Below are positions 32,851 through 44,996 of a DNA stretch of 64,000 nt, piece after piece; the stretch's first letter is position 1; the number at the start of each line of letters is the position of its first letter. The DNA comes from Kingdonia uniflora (taxonomy: Eukaryota > Streptophyta > Magnoliopsida > Ranunculales > Circaeasteraceae): contig JACGCM010001897.1 of the NCBI GenBank assembly GCA_014058105.1, positions 463,984 through 527,983 of the forward strand, given 5' to 3'. The notes under the pieces were generated by a model. The model was not told where the DNA came from. It was given only the letters and a program-made list of their open reading frames with translations, and searched no databases. Made by a program: the position numbers and the translations under genes.

Positions 32851-35007
32851 TTTACCCAAGCTCAGACACGACTTAAGAATACCCATCAATATCAATCAAG
32901 TACATATAATAAGAGATCGAGAGTTACGGATAAGCACATATATACTTCATAGACATGATTATTGTGTTACTTTTATGGCATTTATGATAAGTGTTCTAGT
33001 AGTTCTTGAACACACTAATAGTATAACTTTAACAGGGGCAAATTAATTATAATTCCCGCACCATTTAAGGTAGGCAATGAGGCCATGTCAACATGATAAA
33101 AAGTTGAAATCTGTAGAGATTTGTCTGGGTAGCATATGTAATTATAATCACCAAGCAAGAATAGATGGAACATAAAACTACAACCACATTACTCTTTTGA
33201 GAATAAACATTGTTTTATACATATAAGACCATAGTTAGATAACATATTTTACATAAATAGCTTGAAACTGTCCTCTCACAAAAGGCAACATGCAACAGCT
33301 ATATTTTCAATCTTAAATACAAACTCTAGAATCACATGTTATCAAGTATATATGATCCCATAACCTGGTCCGTAGTAGATGTTCTTCATCTTGATGCCTG
33401 AACTCCCATTCACGATGGACACAAAGTATCCCCTGTAAACCATACAAACGCATAAACCCAAGTATGGGTTATACCACTGTTTACAAAAAGAATAACAAAA
33501 TAAGTATTCGTTATACCACTATTTACAAAAGGAATAACAAAATAACTATTCATGAAATAAGACAACTGGGTTTCAAGGAAAACCTGTTCATATTTAGCAA
33601 TTTTAGAGAACGATGTGATATGGATCTCATTAGTATTTGGCTGGCTTCTAGAGCCAAGATATTAACATTAGCCAAGCACACAGAGATACTGTTAATAATG
33701 ATAAAATGCATCTACTGACTATTTTGTATTGTAAGGCCCTTCATTCTTATCACAGAGCTTAAGTCTATTGTAAGTGTATGCATCAGTATCAAATTTTATT
33801 TTTTCCCGATAACGATGAACATAAATATTTGTATATATCATGGATTCAAAGTTGAGTAGTACTTACAGAAGGTGTTCCTCTTCCAGGCTGACCGCTGATC
33901 AAAAGGAAAAAAAAGTACAAATAGAGAAAAATATCAATAAGGAATCAAACAAAATTTAGATGAAAAAAATTAGGAAAAATAAGAAGCTAAAGAGAGAGAA
34001 AATATTAAGTAACAGATATATACCAATTTGCACATCTATAACTGCATCAAATTTGGGAATTCATAACCCATGTAGAACTCGTAAAAGTGCAATGGGTCGA
34101 GCATGCAAAAGAAAATTAGTAACTTTAATCTAACCATAATTAGCTGAGCAAATCAAACCATAAGAAAGTCCTTATATAAATATGAAAATCGCGCTAATTA
34201 TCAGGCAAGCATCAAACCAAAGTCTACCTGCAGATATGCATGCCATATTAGCCCGAAACTATGTGATGTAGATAGTATGGCCGTGATTAAAACTTCAGAT
34301 CAAACCTAATACTAAACCCTTCAAACATATATAAAGCAACCCGATATCTATTGAAGACCCCTTCAAACAGTTTTATTTCCAATGATTAACCTCAACTTGT
34401 TATGCACAAAAATTGTGATCTCCATTATCTGATCAAAAATGCTCTCAATGACACCAAATTTGAAAGGAAAAAGAAAGTAGAAATTAGATTATGAGAGCCT
34501 GCATGATTGTTGTACACTTAATCAGTTAAATAGGGGCCAAAGTCATACCAAACGGCGTCGATGCAAAGAGGTAAGGAAAACGGCATTCCTAAAAGAAAAG
34601 GAAATAAAATGGCATCCTAGACTTATGTTTATCCTTTTTAGACCTATTTTCTGCCACTTTTATCGCCGTTTATATACTCTCAACCATTGAGCAAAAATCT
34701 ACACTGACGCCGTTCATTTTTCATTTTTAACGTTTTGACAACATAAATATTGGTGCCCTTCTTACTATCTTCCATAATATTTGCTTTTGTAAATAAGCAA
34801 ACTTATTTTTTGAAGGTTTTCGAATAAAGAATACAGTGAGTTGCATGTTAGACTAAATTATTATATAGTGAAGTAGCATAGGCTTCATCAAAGTTCTTTA
34901 CATCCCATCTAGGTGGGCACTTATGACATAATCAATTTCAGTTACAACACAAAGATTAGAATATAAATTAGAAGTATTCTACATTAGGATCTTTGCAGAA
35001 AGGATAC
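32851..35007. other. Hel-1 interior, no gene recognised
   Basis: AT-rich with short open stretches only. It lies downstream of the ABCG exons in their reading direction, so it may include intron sequence of the captured gene, but no further ABCG exon (for example the signature-motif exon) was recognised. Confidence 0.4.
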
Positions 35008-35764
35008 CTTTAGGATATAGTCGGTAACGACACTGGCCTCCTACCCTTCCAGCGCTGTTGCCCGTAATAATGAAACACAGACTCAACCTCTTGAAAATCA
35101 AGATGGAGAATATATGATCTATAAAGCTAAAAATGTTTTAAAGCACCACAACGAAATTCATGAAATGAAGAGTTTAATACTCGTAAAATCCATTAGGCCG
35201 TTAAGACTATATGCATTCTCACCTTCATGTAGACATCGATATCAGGGTCAGGTTTGATGTTTACAGCCTTGTCTCTTATTGATAGCTCTGCCAGAATCTC
35301 TGTAGTTTGCCCCAATCCCAATGTGAATATTTGTTTGCACAATTCTCTGGTATACATAAAAATACTTACCATTTTAACCAAATTAATTACGTTTAGCTTA
35401 CCGTAGCCAGTTCCAGCTCCTTGACATCTAGCCGCAAAAGCCAAAGTTTTTCTTACTGTCATTTCTCCAATATGTAGGTCATGTTGACTAATATATGCAG
35501 ATAACCTCTGTGGTACAAACTCATCCATCCCATGGCCATTGTAAGTTACTTTTTCTGAAACCTAAATTTTTAAAGTAGAATCCATTTCAAAATTTGATTT
35601 TCTAACAAAATAATGTACACATTGTAGAAAATATCGTAAACACACTCATAAAAACAGACAGGGATAAATCTTTAATTACCTTAAGACTCAAATCAAGCTT
35701 TCCAGCCAATGCCAACAACAATGTGGTCTTCCCCGAGCTTGGTGGTCCTAGGAGTAATGTCATT
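35008..35764 (-). pseudogene. Captured fragment of a PDR-type ABCG transporter, four exons with introns
   Basis: Exons on the minus strand: 35764-35680 with the Walker A motif ([18 protein letters not shown]), 35561-35402 (VTYNGHGMDEFVPQRLSAYI, then ISQHDLHIGEMTVRKTLAF), 35299-35223 (ILAELSIRDKAVNIKPDPDI) and 35061-35008 (ending SVVTDYILK). Most borders have GT and AG; the acceptor before the last exon is altered. Order, frame and content match the first nucleotide-binding domain of plant full-size PDR transporters, which export compounds across the plasma membrane. The last exon has an in-frame TAG (35043-35041) where the family has Gln. Start, signature motif, Walker B and membrane domains are absent. 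Intact introns show that genomic DNA was captured, not cDNA. Confidence 0.85.
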
Positions 35765-36130
35765 CTGTGAAACTCCGGTGAATTCTAATATTAAAAGATT
35801 TTCATAAATAGGACCAAATTAAAGTGAGACTTAATTAATGGATTGTATCAAACTGAATTTCTTACTTTGAAGGCTTGATGATTCCGCTGACTTCATGAAA
35901 AACCGATATCTTTTGCTTTCTACTATTCAAAAACCCATATCAAAACAAATGTAACAATCTTGGAACTTTTAAAAAATCATGAAATATGAAACGCATATAG
36001 ATCAAAGAAAATATTGAGAAAACACAGAACTTCATGAGAGAGATAAAGAAAACGTTAAATAAATTCATCAATCAAATTCGAAACCCTAAGTTTGATTACC
36101 AGTAGAGTTTGATTAGATTTGATGTTGGGG
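35765..36130. other. Hel-1, region upstream of the ABCG exons
   Basis: This stretch lies between the first captured exon and the TATA-like box. It contains AT-rich intron-like sequence and a leader-like segment (CTTAGGGTTTCGAATTTG on the minus strand near 36085). No coding similarity. Confidence 0.4.
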
Positions 36131-36507
36131 TCTCTTCTTTTATAGTTTCTGGTTTGGATCTGCTGATTGAGAGGGAGAGAGAGAGAGAGAGAGAGGTGAG
36201 TGATAGAAAGTTGCAAAAATGCGAGAGACAGCTTTGGAGAGATAGACTTGATGAGAAGAGAAAGAGAGTCGGGTGAAAGTGTGGTTTAGATTATTTTTTA
36301 TTAGGACTAAATTGCCCTTGGTGTATGTTTTGCTTGAATTACCCTTCAAATGTTTAGTCTTATCAAGAGCTAAATAAATTTGGTCCATCGATCTCGCTAT
36401 TTCCAACAAATCTCAAAGAAATAACATTAAATCTCACTCCCCCTTTATCTTTGAGACAATGGAAAACTTGTCCATTTGAAAAACACCATTGTATAATGTA
36501 ATAGAGA
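36131..36507 (-). promoter_or_regulatory. Hel-1 5' terminal region with CT tract and TATA-like box
   Basis: Reading from 36507 on the minus strand: the terminus, the shared block with CCATTGTCTCAAAGATAAAG, then CTCTTTCTCTTCTC, a (CT)n run (36198-36168) and CTATAAAAGAAGAG (36145-36132). A pyrimidine-rich patch followed by a TATA box resembles a plant core promoter and points towards the captured exons. Whether it is active is not known. Confidence 0.4.
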
Positions 36508-36530
36508 CTAGTAATATACGTGGCTCGCCA

Positions 36531-39500
36531 TGGCAAAAACGTCGCCCGTGACCAAATCACGGTGAATACGTATGCATATATTCAGCACTACCAACTTCTC
36601 TTAATAATTTTTAGTGTATCTTATTCATCGTGAAATCACAGTTACTTATTTATATTAAGAACTAAGTTTCTTATCATGTGAAAAATACATTATCATTCAT
36701 ACGCAATTGTTGCATTCATACGCCTTCAACAGCTTCAACTAATGCATCAAGCCATCCATACGCCAATAGACTAAGATTCATTACTATTTCTGAAGGAAAT
36801 CAAAAGCACATACATTACTTAAGTTTTTCGTATTTCCCAATTCAAAGTCCATGGTATCAACTCCCAACGTATGTTCCTCGGCAACAACTTGGTTGGGTAC
36901 AAACTTGAGAACTCTGCATAGTCCCCTCCAAGGCATATGCTTTCTTTTTTTTACATTACTCATTCTTTTATTAATCACATTTTACTATAACAAAAACCCA
37001 ATCATGGATTCAAAGTGCAAACAACCACAAATAAAAGTAACTGATACAAAACTATTTACATGGAAGACCCTTGTGCTATTACTAAATGGCGTTCCCAATT
37101 TTGCTATAAATGTTATAGAAAAGACACGAAGATAATGGTACAATCTTATGAAGTGCTTAATGTCAACTTCGATGAGAACTTACATACCCTTGATACATTA
37201 GGAATTCTATAAATATCTATACAAAGAATAATATGTTCAAAAATAAATAATTATATAAATAGCTGAAGGTGAAGGCTCACGTGAGAAGGATTCCACAAAG
37301 AAAAGTTTCTGATGAAGGTGAAGACATCAAGAACATATTGGAATTAATGAAAGCACAGGGATCATACTAGCCACCAATTAAAGTACAATCGCTCCTCAAC
37401 AACATCAATATAATCATATAAAGAGAGAAACAATACAGAACCACCAAATAATTTGTAATGAAATGATCTCATAGAAAGTGAGGAATATGACATACTAATG
37501 GTTCAATTCTTTAACGAAGATGACGTCCCAGCCCTCCAGGTATCTAAAATACTCTGCCATCATTGTTGTAGGTCATTATCTCAAGTATCCTTGACATCCA
37601 ATTTATAACATTAATATTTCTCCAGTTTCCTTGACCTTGCAATCGCAGACTCGCAGTTACCATGTAACTGAACAACATTCTCGCCTCGACAAATTCATAA
37701 CATTCAGTTTCTTTCTTTTGGGTGTATGCTCATGAATACTTGTGAAAAGTAGACACGTTAACTTAAAAGCTCATAGATCTCTCTTGTTGTTGATGCACCC
37801 TTCAAGAAAAGGGAAAAAAATTCAGGTAAATTATAAACAACAATAGGGAAAATACTTATCAAAAGGTTATCTTATTTTCCAATTTGTCATAGTTTAAGCC
37901 ATTTATGGTTTAGTTGCTAGGGGGTTCTTCACCCCAATGTAAACATGATCCTTAACCCTTAACACCTGCTATAACGGCCATTATTTGTAGTTAGCTAAAA
38001 TTTAGCTTAAACCTAAGCAATCATCAGATATTTCATTGACTTTAGTAGTTCATACTGTAATTTAAAATATTTCCAATTTTTTAATGGTTCTGACCTATAG
38101 TTTCTAGCCTACAACATCTCTGCTTTAAGCTCATCAAAGGACCTACAGATGAAAATAAGGAAAATAAAATATTATAGATTCCTCCACTATTGCAATCTTT
38201 AGATGTCCCTCCATGAAAACTATTAAGGATATTGAAGAAACCGCTTACATAATGCCCGATTTTCACTATTATGAAATTGGAGTTACAACTTCTAATGTCA
38301 ATTCCTGCCTATATGCAATGAGAATCTCATCCCAAGTTTATCAAATATGCAATTAACCTTTTGCGAGAAAATTGAAAGTTTGGACGATTCAAGACAACTC
38401 CTAAATCGAAGATTTCCCAGTTAGGCAAATTCAGTAGTGAAGCAAACTGAAATTGCAGCAAATACAATGATCAATTGTAGAAACTTCATAGTAGATTAAA
38501 TTGTAATAACACGTCTAGAGAGGGATTGGAGATGGCGGAATTTCAGAGGAGAAAATCTAAATCCAGAGGTGATAGATCATAGTAAAACTTAATAATATAA
38601 TTTATACCAATCAAACATCATTAGGACCAACAAAATCCTGGATTACTAAGCAAACTTAGCCATGGCATAGAGAGAGAACCTTAGAAATGATTGAAATTCC
38701 CACAGTTAGTGAGATGATCTGAATCATTTTAATAATGCAAATGGTACGGCTCTTTTCATCATATGTGTTACTTGTCTATTATTAGAGGTTGTCTTTGGGG
38801 AAGTTGTCGGATTCATATCAATCTATTCAAGGGAGATTTTTGGCATTGGCTGTGATAGACACTCAGGAGGCTTACCTTTATGTATTAGGGGATATAATAA
38901 TTGATACATAAATTTGGAGGGATTTCTCGCCTGCTAATAGTGAGAGCCTACTTCTATGAGTACTCTCTCGTGTTTCCCAGTTTTGTCTTTCCCAAATCTC
39001 GTTCTCGGTTAGCAGCAGGTATGAGAAAATGATTTGTGCTTCTCTTTGAAATTGACTAAGAAAGGTGGAGCTCTTGGTTTGAGATTCCTTGGGGAAATGA
39101 GCATTGCTCTTACGATGAAATTATTAAGATTCAACAGGGAGGGGTTTAGTCTTCAGGGAAATGTTGTTACAACTTGTTAAAGAGAGCCGGACTGGGCTTG
39201 GCTTCCAAGTCATTTTAATTCAATGATTCCTTACAGATTCAGTTTTTCTATATGTAGTTCATTAATTGTCATGTCTCATTTTTTACGTCTCATTTTTTAC
39301 AGTTTCAGTTTGATGCACTACCTTAGACAGACGGTTGTGTGCTAAAAGTGTCAAATTTCTAAGCATGTAGGATCACAGTTATTCATCATATTCATTATAA
39401 AACTGTTAGTCTGACCATGATATCTCTTCCAAAAAGTAGTAAAGACAGTGATATTATTAAGAGGTAAGCCGAGTTTGGCTTTAAATTATCCTTCATGTTC

Positions 39501-40215
39501 CCAATCCAGTATTAAGAGAGCTCCATTGCACCTTTTCTATTAAGAAATGCAATAAGCTGCCCAAAAGTGCCGAAAACGCTCTTTCTAGGTGAGTGTTGTT
39601 TAGACGACTTAAATGAGCTTCACATAAGTAGGTTCGAGTTTTGAGGCAGCGATCAGATATCTTGGTGTCATGATAAAAAGAGATTTAAGCAAAAATCATT
39701 TTTAATTAAAATCAATGGAGAAAGCATCACCAATTCAAAACTTATTACAGAGAAAAAGAACAAACCTACACATGTAATTAGCAAAATCATCGATAACAAC
39801 AGGCCAAGCATAGAGAGGTACATTTAGGGAGAGAATGGCGCTTCTGAGATGGAAGATGTTGAGAGAAAGGTGCCCAAAGTCCCATATCAAGAAATCTCCC
39901 AAGAAGTACTAGTGCCCGATATCGATGGCATTGACTAACTAAAACCTGAGAAAAGACAAATTAAAAATTTGGTATCAATTCAATCCTACCATTGGCTTTC
40001 ATTAACTTCATTTACACATTTTTTTTTAATAATAGAACGATCTAGAACTACGTCGAGTTGATAGTTTAATTTCATATGCAAGTGACCACTAAATGTTTTC
40101 ATATTCAAATGACTGCTAAATGTTTTCATAAACAGTGTAGGTTTTTAAATATTCTGTGTATACACAATAATAGATACCTTTGAATTGAAGGTTTTTAGAA
40201 AATGTTAGTACGTGA
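36531..40215. other. Hel-2 interior, 3' part, no gene recognised
   Basis: Long AT-rich stretch with no coding similarity on either strand and only short open frames. The plus-strand open piece 36851-37135 has no recognisable product. Confidence 0.4.
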
Positions 40216-40965
40216 AAAACAATAGGCAACTGTTCTGGTGGTTTTTTATGTTCAAATCCATGGTTCAGCCATACCTCAAAAGTAGCCAGTTGTTCTGTAA
40301 AAAAAAGGCTGGACTGAAAACCAAACCAAAATCATCTTTAAGCTTCTCTAATATAAACTCACATATTTAATAAGGCAACATTAACCACAATGTTCCCATA
40401 TTCAACCAACATATTAATCACGAAATTTATATAGTAAAAAAAATCATGGAAAAACATACACCTGGAATTCTGCATTAGGTTGTTCAACCAATTCATGAAT
40501 CTAGGAAAGGCAGATTTCAGTAGCCATGTTGGTGAATAATTCCTACAACACCTAAACATCAAATCGCAGATATACATATACAACAACAACTATACTCCAA
40601 CAACAACAACAACTATATTACCGTAAGGAAGATCAAAAGGAAGATGATTACCGTAATCTCCTATCTATTCAGGATAATCAGCACCACCGAAGCATCACTC
40701 TTCCAAGCATAAATGTTGAAATCCCGTAGTATATATATTAGAAGAAGTAGTTAGAGGTCCTATTTTCTTCGTACGCAAGTGAGCCAAAATTGAGATAGTC
40801 ATTCCCGAAGAGTACCTGAAGAACAATAGGCAATTTTTCTGGTGGTTTCTTATGTTCAGATCTATGGTTCAACCATACCTCAAAAGTAGTCAGTTGTTCT
40901 CTAAAGAAAGAGCTGGACTGAAAGCCAAACCAAAATCATCTTCAAGTTTCTCTAATATAATCTCT
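40216..40965. repeat. Direct repeat, about 140 bp, copies 592 bp apart
   Basis: The first copy (about 40219-40362) and second copy (about 40811-40966) share AACAATAGGCAA, CCATACCTCAAAAGTAG, CAGTTGTTCT and AACCAAAATCATCTT with about 10% differences. They lie downstream of the kinase pseudogene in its reading direction. This looks like an internal duplication rather than LTRs, as TG...CA ends are absent. Confidence 0.7.
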
Positions 40966-41332
40966 CTACTCTTTGTTCTCAAGCTTCAACTTTCTCAGTG
41001 CAACTCCATTGTAACAACCTGTAATCTAACCACTCGAATCCCTCATTTTCTATAATATCTTGATACCCATTTTTGTGTTTGTTAGTTTTGCTAAAATAAG
41101 TACTCAAAATTAGCTCTCCGTGTTTCTGGGGTTGTAGATGGTTCTTCTATAATATTGTTATAGATGGTTCTTCTATGAGCTTGACAACTTCATAGATGAC
41201 AGGAAACATATCCTATAACAATAACAAACAAACTTGCATTTAATTCGTTTCATATTTACAGTTTAAGTTTTTATTACTTTGGGGAGAAATTTTTAGAGTT
41301 TTTCTGAGATATTGTTAATAAGGTAATAATAA

Positions 41333-41640
41333 GATAAAAAAAAGGATTTTGAGTAAACCTCCTGCACTGGTGAATCCATACGCGTTGGGTCTAAATCAAC
41401 TAAATCTAAGACGCTCGGCTCTGCAAGGGGAAACAAAACCAAAGAAGAACAAAAAAAACTCAAATTGCTTGAAAGGTAACATACAAACAAACCCTAAAAT
41501 AAATTAAGAATTGAAACAGAGAGAGGAGAGAATTTCAAAATTACCCGAATTGATAAAAAAAAGAATTTTGAGTAACCTCCTGCACTGGTAAATCCATACA
41601 CTTTGGATCTGAATCAACAAAATCTGAGACGCGCCAATAC
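41333..41640. repeat. Short duplicated segment at the end of the kinase pseudogene
   Basis: TTTTGAGTAAACCTCCTGCACTGGTGAATCCATAC at 41348 and TTTTGAGTAACCTCCTGCACTGGTAAATCCATAC at 41569 are similar, as are the following 40 bp. The copy at 41569 overlaps the C-terminal tail of the kinase reading frame, so the other copy is a duplicated tail. Confidence 0.6.
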
Positions 41641-42811
41641 CGGAAGAGATCAAATGCTGAAATGGGTTAGGTGGAGTTGTGACTTCCACTGATCCCTTTA
41701 GCATCTGCACCACTCTGATTATTGAAGGTCTTGCTTCGGGAAAATACTGAACACACCACAAAGCAACTGTGTATGATAAGCTTGCCTTTGTTATGTCCTC
41801 ATCTTTAACCCCATAAAGTAAGATAATTCTTCCCTTTCTAACTTCTCCCAAACTCTTCTCGGTAGCCATTATTGGCTTTCACTCATAGTGATGTCCAGGT
41901 TCTTCTTTCCTAATGCAATTTCAAACAACATCATGCCATAGCTGTAAACATCTCATTTGTAGGTTATAGGAAATGGAATCCATAGTTCAGGTGCAGCATA
42001 GCCGGGTGTCCCTCTACCACCCGACATTGTCACATGAGTTCTTTCTCTATCACAAAGCTTAGCTAATCCGAAATCTACAACCTTGGATGAGAAATTTGAG
42101 TCGAGAAGAATATTCCCTGGCTTTATATCATAGTAGATTATCATGTCTTCACAGCTGTGGTGCAAATATTCAAGGCCCTTTGCTGCTGCTATCATAATTT
42201 CTTGCAACTTCTCCCACTCGATACTTATGTTTTTATCAAACAGTCTACTTTCCAGTGATCCATTCTTCATGAACTCGTATTCTAATGCTTTCAAGTTGGC
42301 ATCAAAGCAGAATCCACAGAGTTCGACTAAATTCTTATGATATGTTCTTCCAATAGTTATCACTTCTGCCATGAATTATTCTTTTACTTCTTCTGTTGCA
42401 CTGCTGTTAAGTACTTGTTGATAACACATTTGATCTCAACCGAAGAAAGAAGAAGAAAAGTACATTTCCATGGAGTGCATTTAAATTGGGCATTGAATTT
42501 TTTAGTAGTTTTATGTGAAGGGTAATGACCTATATTACCTTCACGGCTAGTTTTACTCCATTCGGATACTTTCCTTTGTACATAATTCCAAAACCACCAG
42601 AACCCAGTTTCCAAGAGTATTTCTCAGTAAAGCTATCAAATTGCTGAGGTAAAAACCGGATCGGTTTCTCCTTTGCCATATCGTCAAGAAACCTCTCCAC
42701 AGTCTGTGCATAAATAGTTATTGTTTGTGTTTGATCATCAGTTGTTGGCTGACCTTCATGGCAGCAGAGCCATTTCACATAGTCACAGAAAAGAGTTGCT
42801 ATCATAATCAC
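41504..42811 (-). pseudogene. LRK10L/PR5K-like receptor kinase fragment, broken by stops
   Basis: The minus strand first encodes a juxtamembrane segment and N-lobe (42811-42530): FLDDMAKEKPIRF, the Gly loop LGSGGFGIMYKG, and AVK with the catalytic Lys. A donor AAG|GTAATA leads into an intron (about 42534-42400). The second exon gives GRTYHKNLVELCGFCFD, YYDIKPGN with the catalytic Asp and Lys (the usual His-Tyr is Tyr-Tyr), VDFGLAKLC, GGRGTPGYAAPELW and, near 41.75 kb, VALWCVQYFPEARPSI. This is a plant LRK10L2/PR5K-type Ser/Thr kinase; the extracellular domain is absent. In-frame stops lie at 42375-42373, near 41950 and near 41870. The fragment is collinear with Hel-2, consistent with capture of genomic DNA followed by decay. 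Confidence 0.8.
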
Positions 42812-44640
42812 TGCAAATGGACTTGGAAAAGTTTAGAACTACGACACTTGATACATAAAATATTCATATTTTGGTAAAATCATGAAGATGATGATGATAT
42901 TACTGAGTCAATTTGGCACATTTGACGGAATAACACGATAAATGTCTTGTTTCAGGGTTTTTATTTATTGTTCTTTAGGAAGACCAACCATTTTTAAGAT
43001 CGGTAACTCAGAATTAAGTGTACCTATAGAAGGGTGCAAAGTCCTAAGGAAACTAAATCCCAAGGGTACCAGCAGGGTTATTTTAGCTTCAAATCAACAA
43101 TTGCACATAACATGACTGTGGATTATATGAACTTGGTGAAGGTAGAATTGGATTAACTCATAATGGTACGCAATTCACTACTGTATGAATTTTAAGCTAC
43201 ATCAGAACAGACCTAAATTATGTCTCCAATTATTATATGATTATTTGTTCTTAAAAATGACCATGATGGAACACGGAAATACACAATCCAAGCTCATACA
43301 ATGTTTACATAGGAACTTCCTAATGTACAGTTTTATATCCCTGGAGTTCCAATATAACTATTCTTCAAATAAAAATAGTGAATGAAACCCTTTTTTTTCA
43401 AAAAGAGAACACTGATATTTTTATGTAAAGAACCACCAAGGCATCATTTTAATACAATGAAATCTTAGAGCTTAAATAACATCCTTGGCACACATTAAAG
43501 AAACACAAACATTTAATCCCCTAAGAACATTTTAATATTATTCGCATATAAATCAGATCAATAACATTCGCAAATAGTGTGAATCTAAAACCAAACAGTT
43601 CAGCACACACAATGAAACTAACGTAGAAACATGTTGAGGTGCAAATTTTAGTTGTACGGGCAAACACAATCTGATCTACACACATAGAGCAGCAGTTTAT
43701 CAAATTAACCTAACAGTCTGTACATATCCCAGCAACACTCAACCTCCAACTTAAATCATTAGTTTGATATACAAACTAAGATTAATAATCTATATGGAGA
43801 AACAACGATCACAACATAATAAATTATGAACAGAAAAATACCCGGAGTCACTATCGATGAGGCCATGTACCAAATTATAGGAGCCTGCTATTTTCTTTTC
43901 CTCTTTGTCTTAAAATAAAACTCCTAATCTAAATTTTGGCTATAAACAAGTGCTCAAATTAACTCAAAACGAAAAAATAACAGAAACCCATTAACCCAAA
44001 TTTACCAAAACATATATGACCATTGCAATAAATGTGAGGATGCGAAGGAGCTGGATGAATAAAAATAACCTGCCAAACCAACAAAAAATTTAAAAAATGC
44101 AGAGCTCTGTATTGTTGTAGACAGCCGTGAGTAAACGTAAGCAATTGCATATCAATAAAAACTCTAAAAGCATACCTGTTGGAAACAATATCTATCGACA
44201 ATAATATGAGCCTAGACACTTTAAAATAATCAAAGGATATATACGATAATTTGACAATACAAATAGCTTTAAGAACGATCATTACTGCGATATATGTTAT
44301 AAATTCACTATAAATGTGTCCTTTTACCAATTCAAGAGTAGACCCTCATAATATAACCATTTGATTTTCTTCCTCCGATTTTATCCATATAAGATACTAT
44401 AAATATCAAGGAGTGCCAACATTGGTATCAAAGTTCAACAAATTCAAAATTTAAGTTACGCCCTCTGTTTGTTTGATTAAAAGTGTAGCTAAAATCTAGA
44501 AATAGGAGGATTAATACCTTTAAACGGCCAAACATGCTTTTAGCAACAACTGGGTCTTTGATAGACATCAACTAAGCTGCTCTATCTCGCTACAACAATC
44601 AATCAAATAACAATTCTAACACTAAAATTGCATCTTACAA
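42812..44640. other. Hel-2 interior upstream of the kinase, no gene recognised
   Basis: AT-rich sequence without recognisable coding. An extracellular receptor domain was looked for upstream of the kinase N-lobe and not found. Confidence 0.4.
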
Positions 44641-44996
44641 TTAATGAAAGAGATAGATAGAGAGAGACCCCAAATTAGAGTTTCTGCAACACTGGATTAA
44701 GACAGTGAGGGATTCGAGTGAGTTATAAGAGATTTGATGGAGAGACGGAGAGATGGAGAGAAGAAAAAGAAGAAGAGTCATGGGAGAAAGAAGAAGAATT
44801 GGGCTATATGCTTTTGATGGGAGAGATACTAAAGTACCCTTTTCTGTATTTTTTCCAAACTACCTATAAGTATTAGAGGTAAAATCAACCTAAGCCGTCT
44901 ATCTCCCTCCTCCCCATAAATCACAACCCCTCTTTATCCCTGAGACAATGGCGAATATGTCTATACCAAAAACACCGTTGCCTAATGTATAATAGA

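Larger units (their letters stand above)
32447..36507 (-). mobile_element. Helitron Hel-1 (4.06 kb) carrying PDR-type ABCG exons
   Basis: The 3' end on the minus strand is a 7-bp-stem hairpin CCGTGGC-GA-GCCACGG (32472-32457) followed by GTAGTACTAG and a host T. The 5' end is TCTCTATTACATTATACAAT at 36507. Subterminal palindromes of the GCGCC-TTC-GGCGC type occur four times in the first 400 bp from the 3' end. Behind the 5' end come the family block, a CT-rich tract and a TATA-like CTATAAAAG (36145-36137). Four exons of an ABC transporter are carried in the same orientation. No transposase is present, so it is non-autonomous. It abuts Hel-2 at 36508. Confidence 0.75.
36508..44996 (-). mobile_element. 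Helitron Hel-2 (8.5 kb) carrying an LRK10L-like receptor kinase
   Basis: The 3' end at 36508 reads GAGCCACGTATATTACTAG on the minus strand, with the hairpin partly mutated (GCCATGGC-GA-GCCACG). The 5' end at 44996 reads TCTATTATACATTAGGCAAC, preceded by A at 44997. The internal 5' block matches Hel-1 (CCATTGTCTCAGGGATAAAG) and is followed by a CT-rich tract (44775-44650). The element contains kinase exons (41504-42811) on the same strand. Its 3' end touches the 5' end of Hel-1 without any spacer. No Rep/helicase was seen. Confidence 0.7.

Noticed and set aside
40216..40965. 140-bp direct repeats as LTRs of a small TRIM
   Set aside because: No TG...CA ends, PBS, PPT or target duplication next to the copies.
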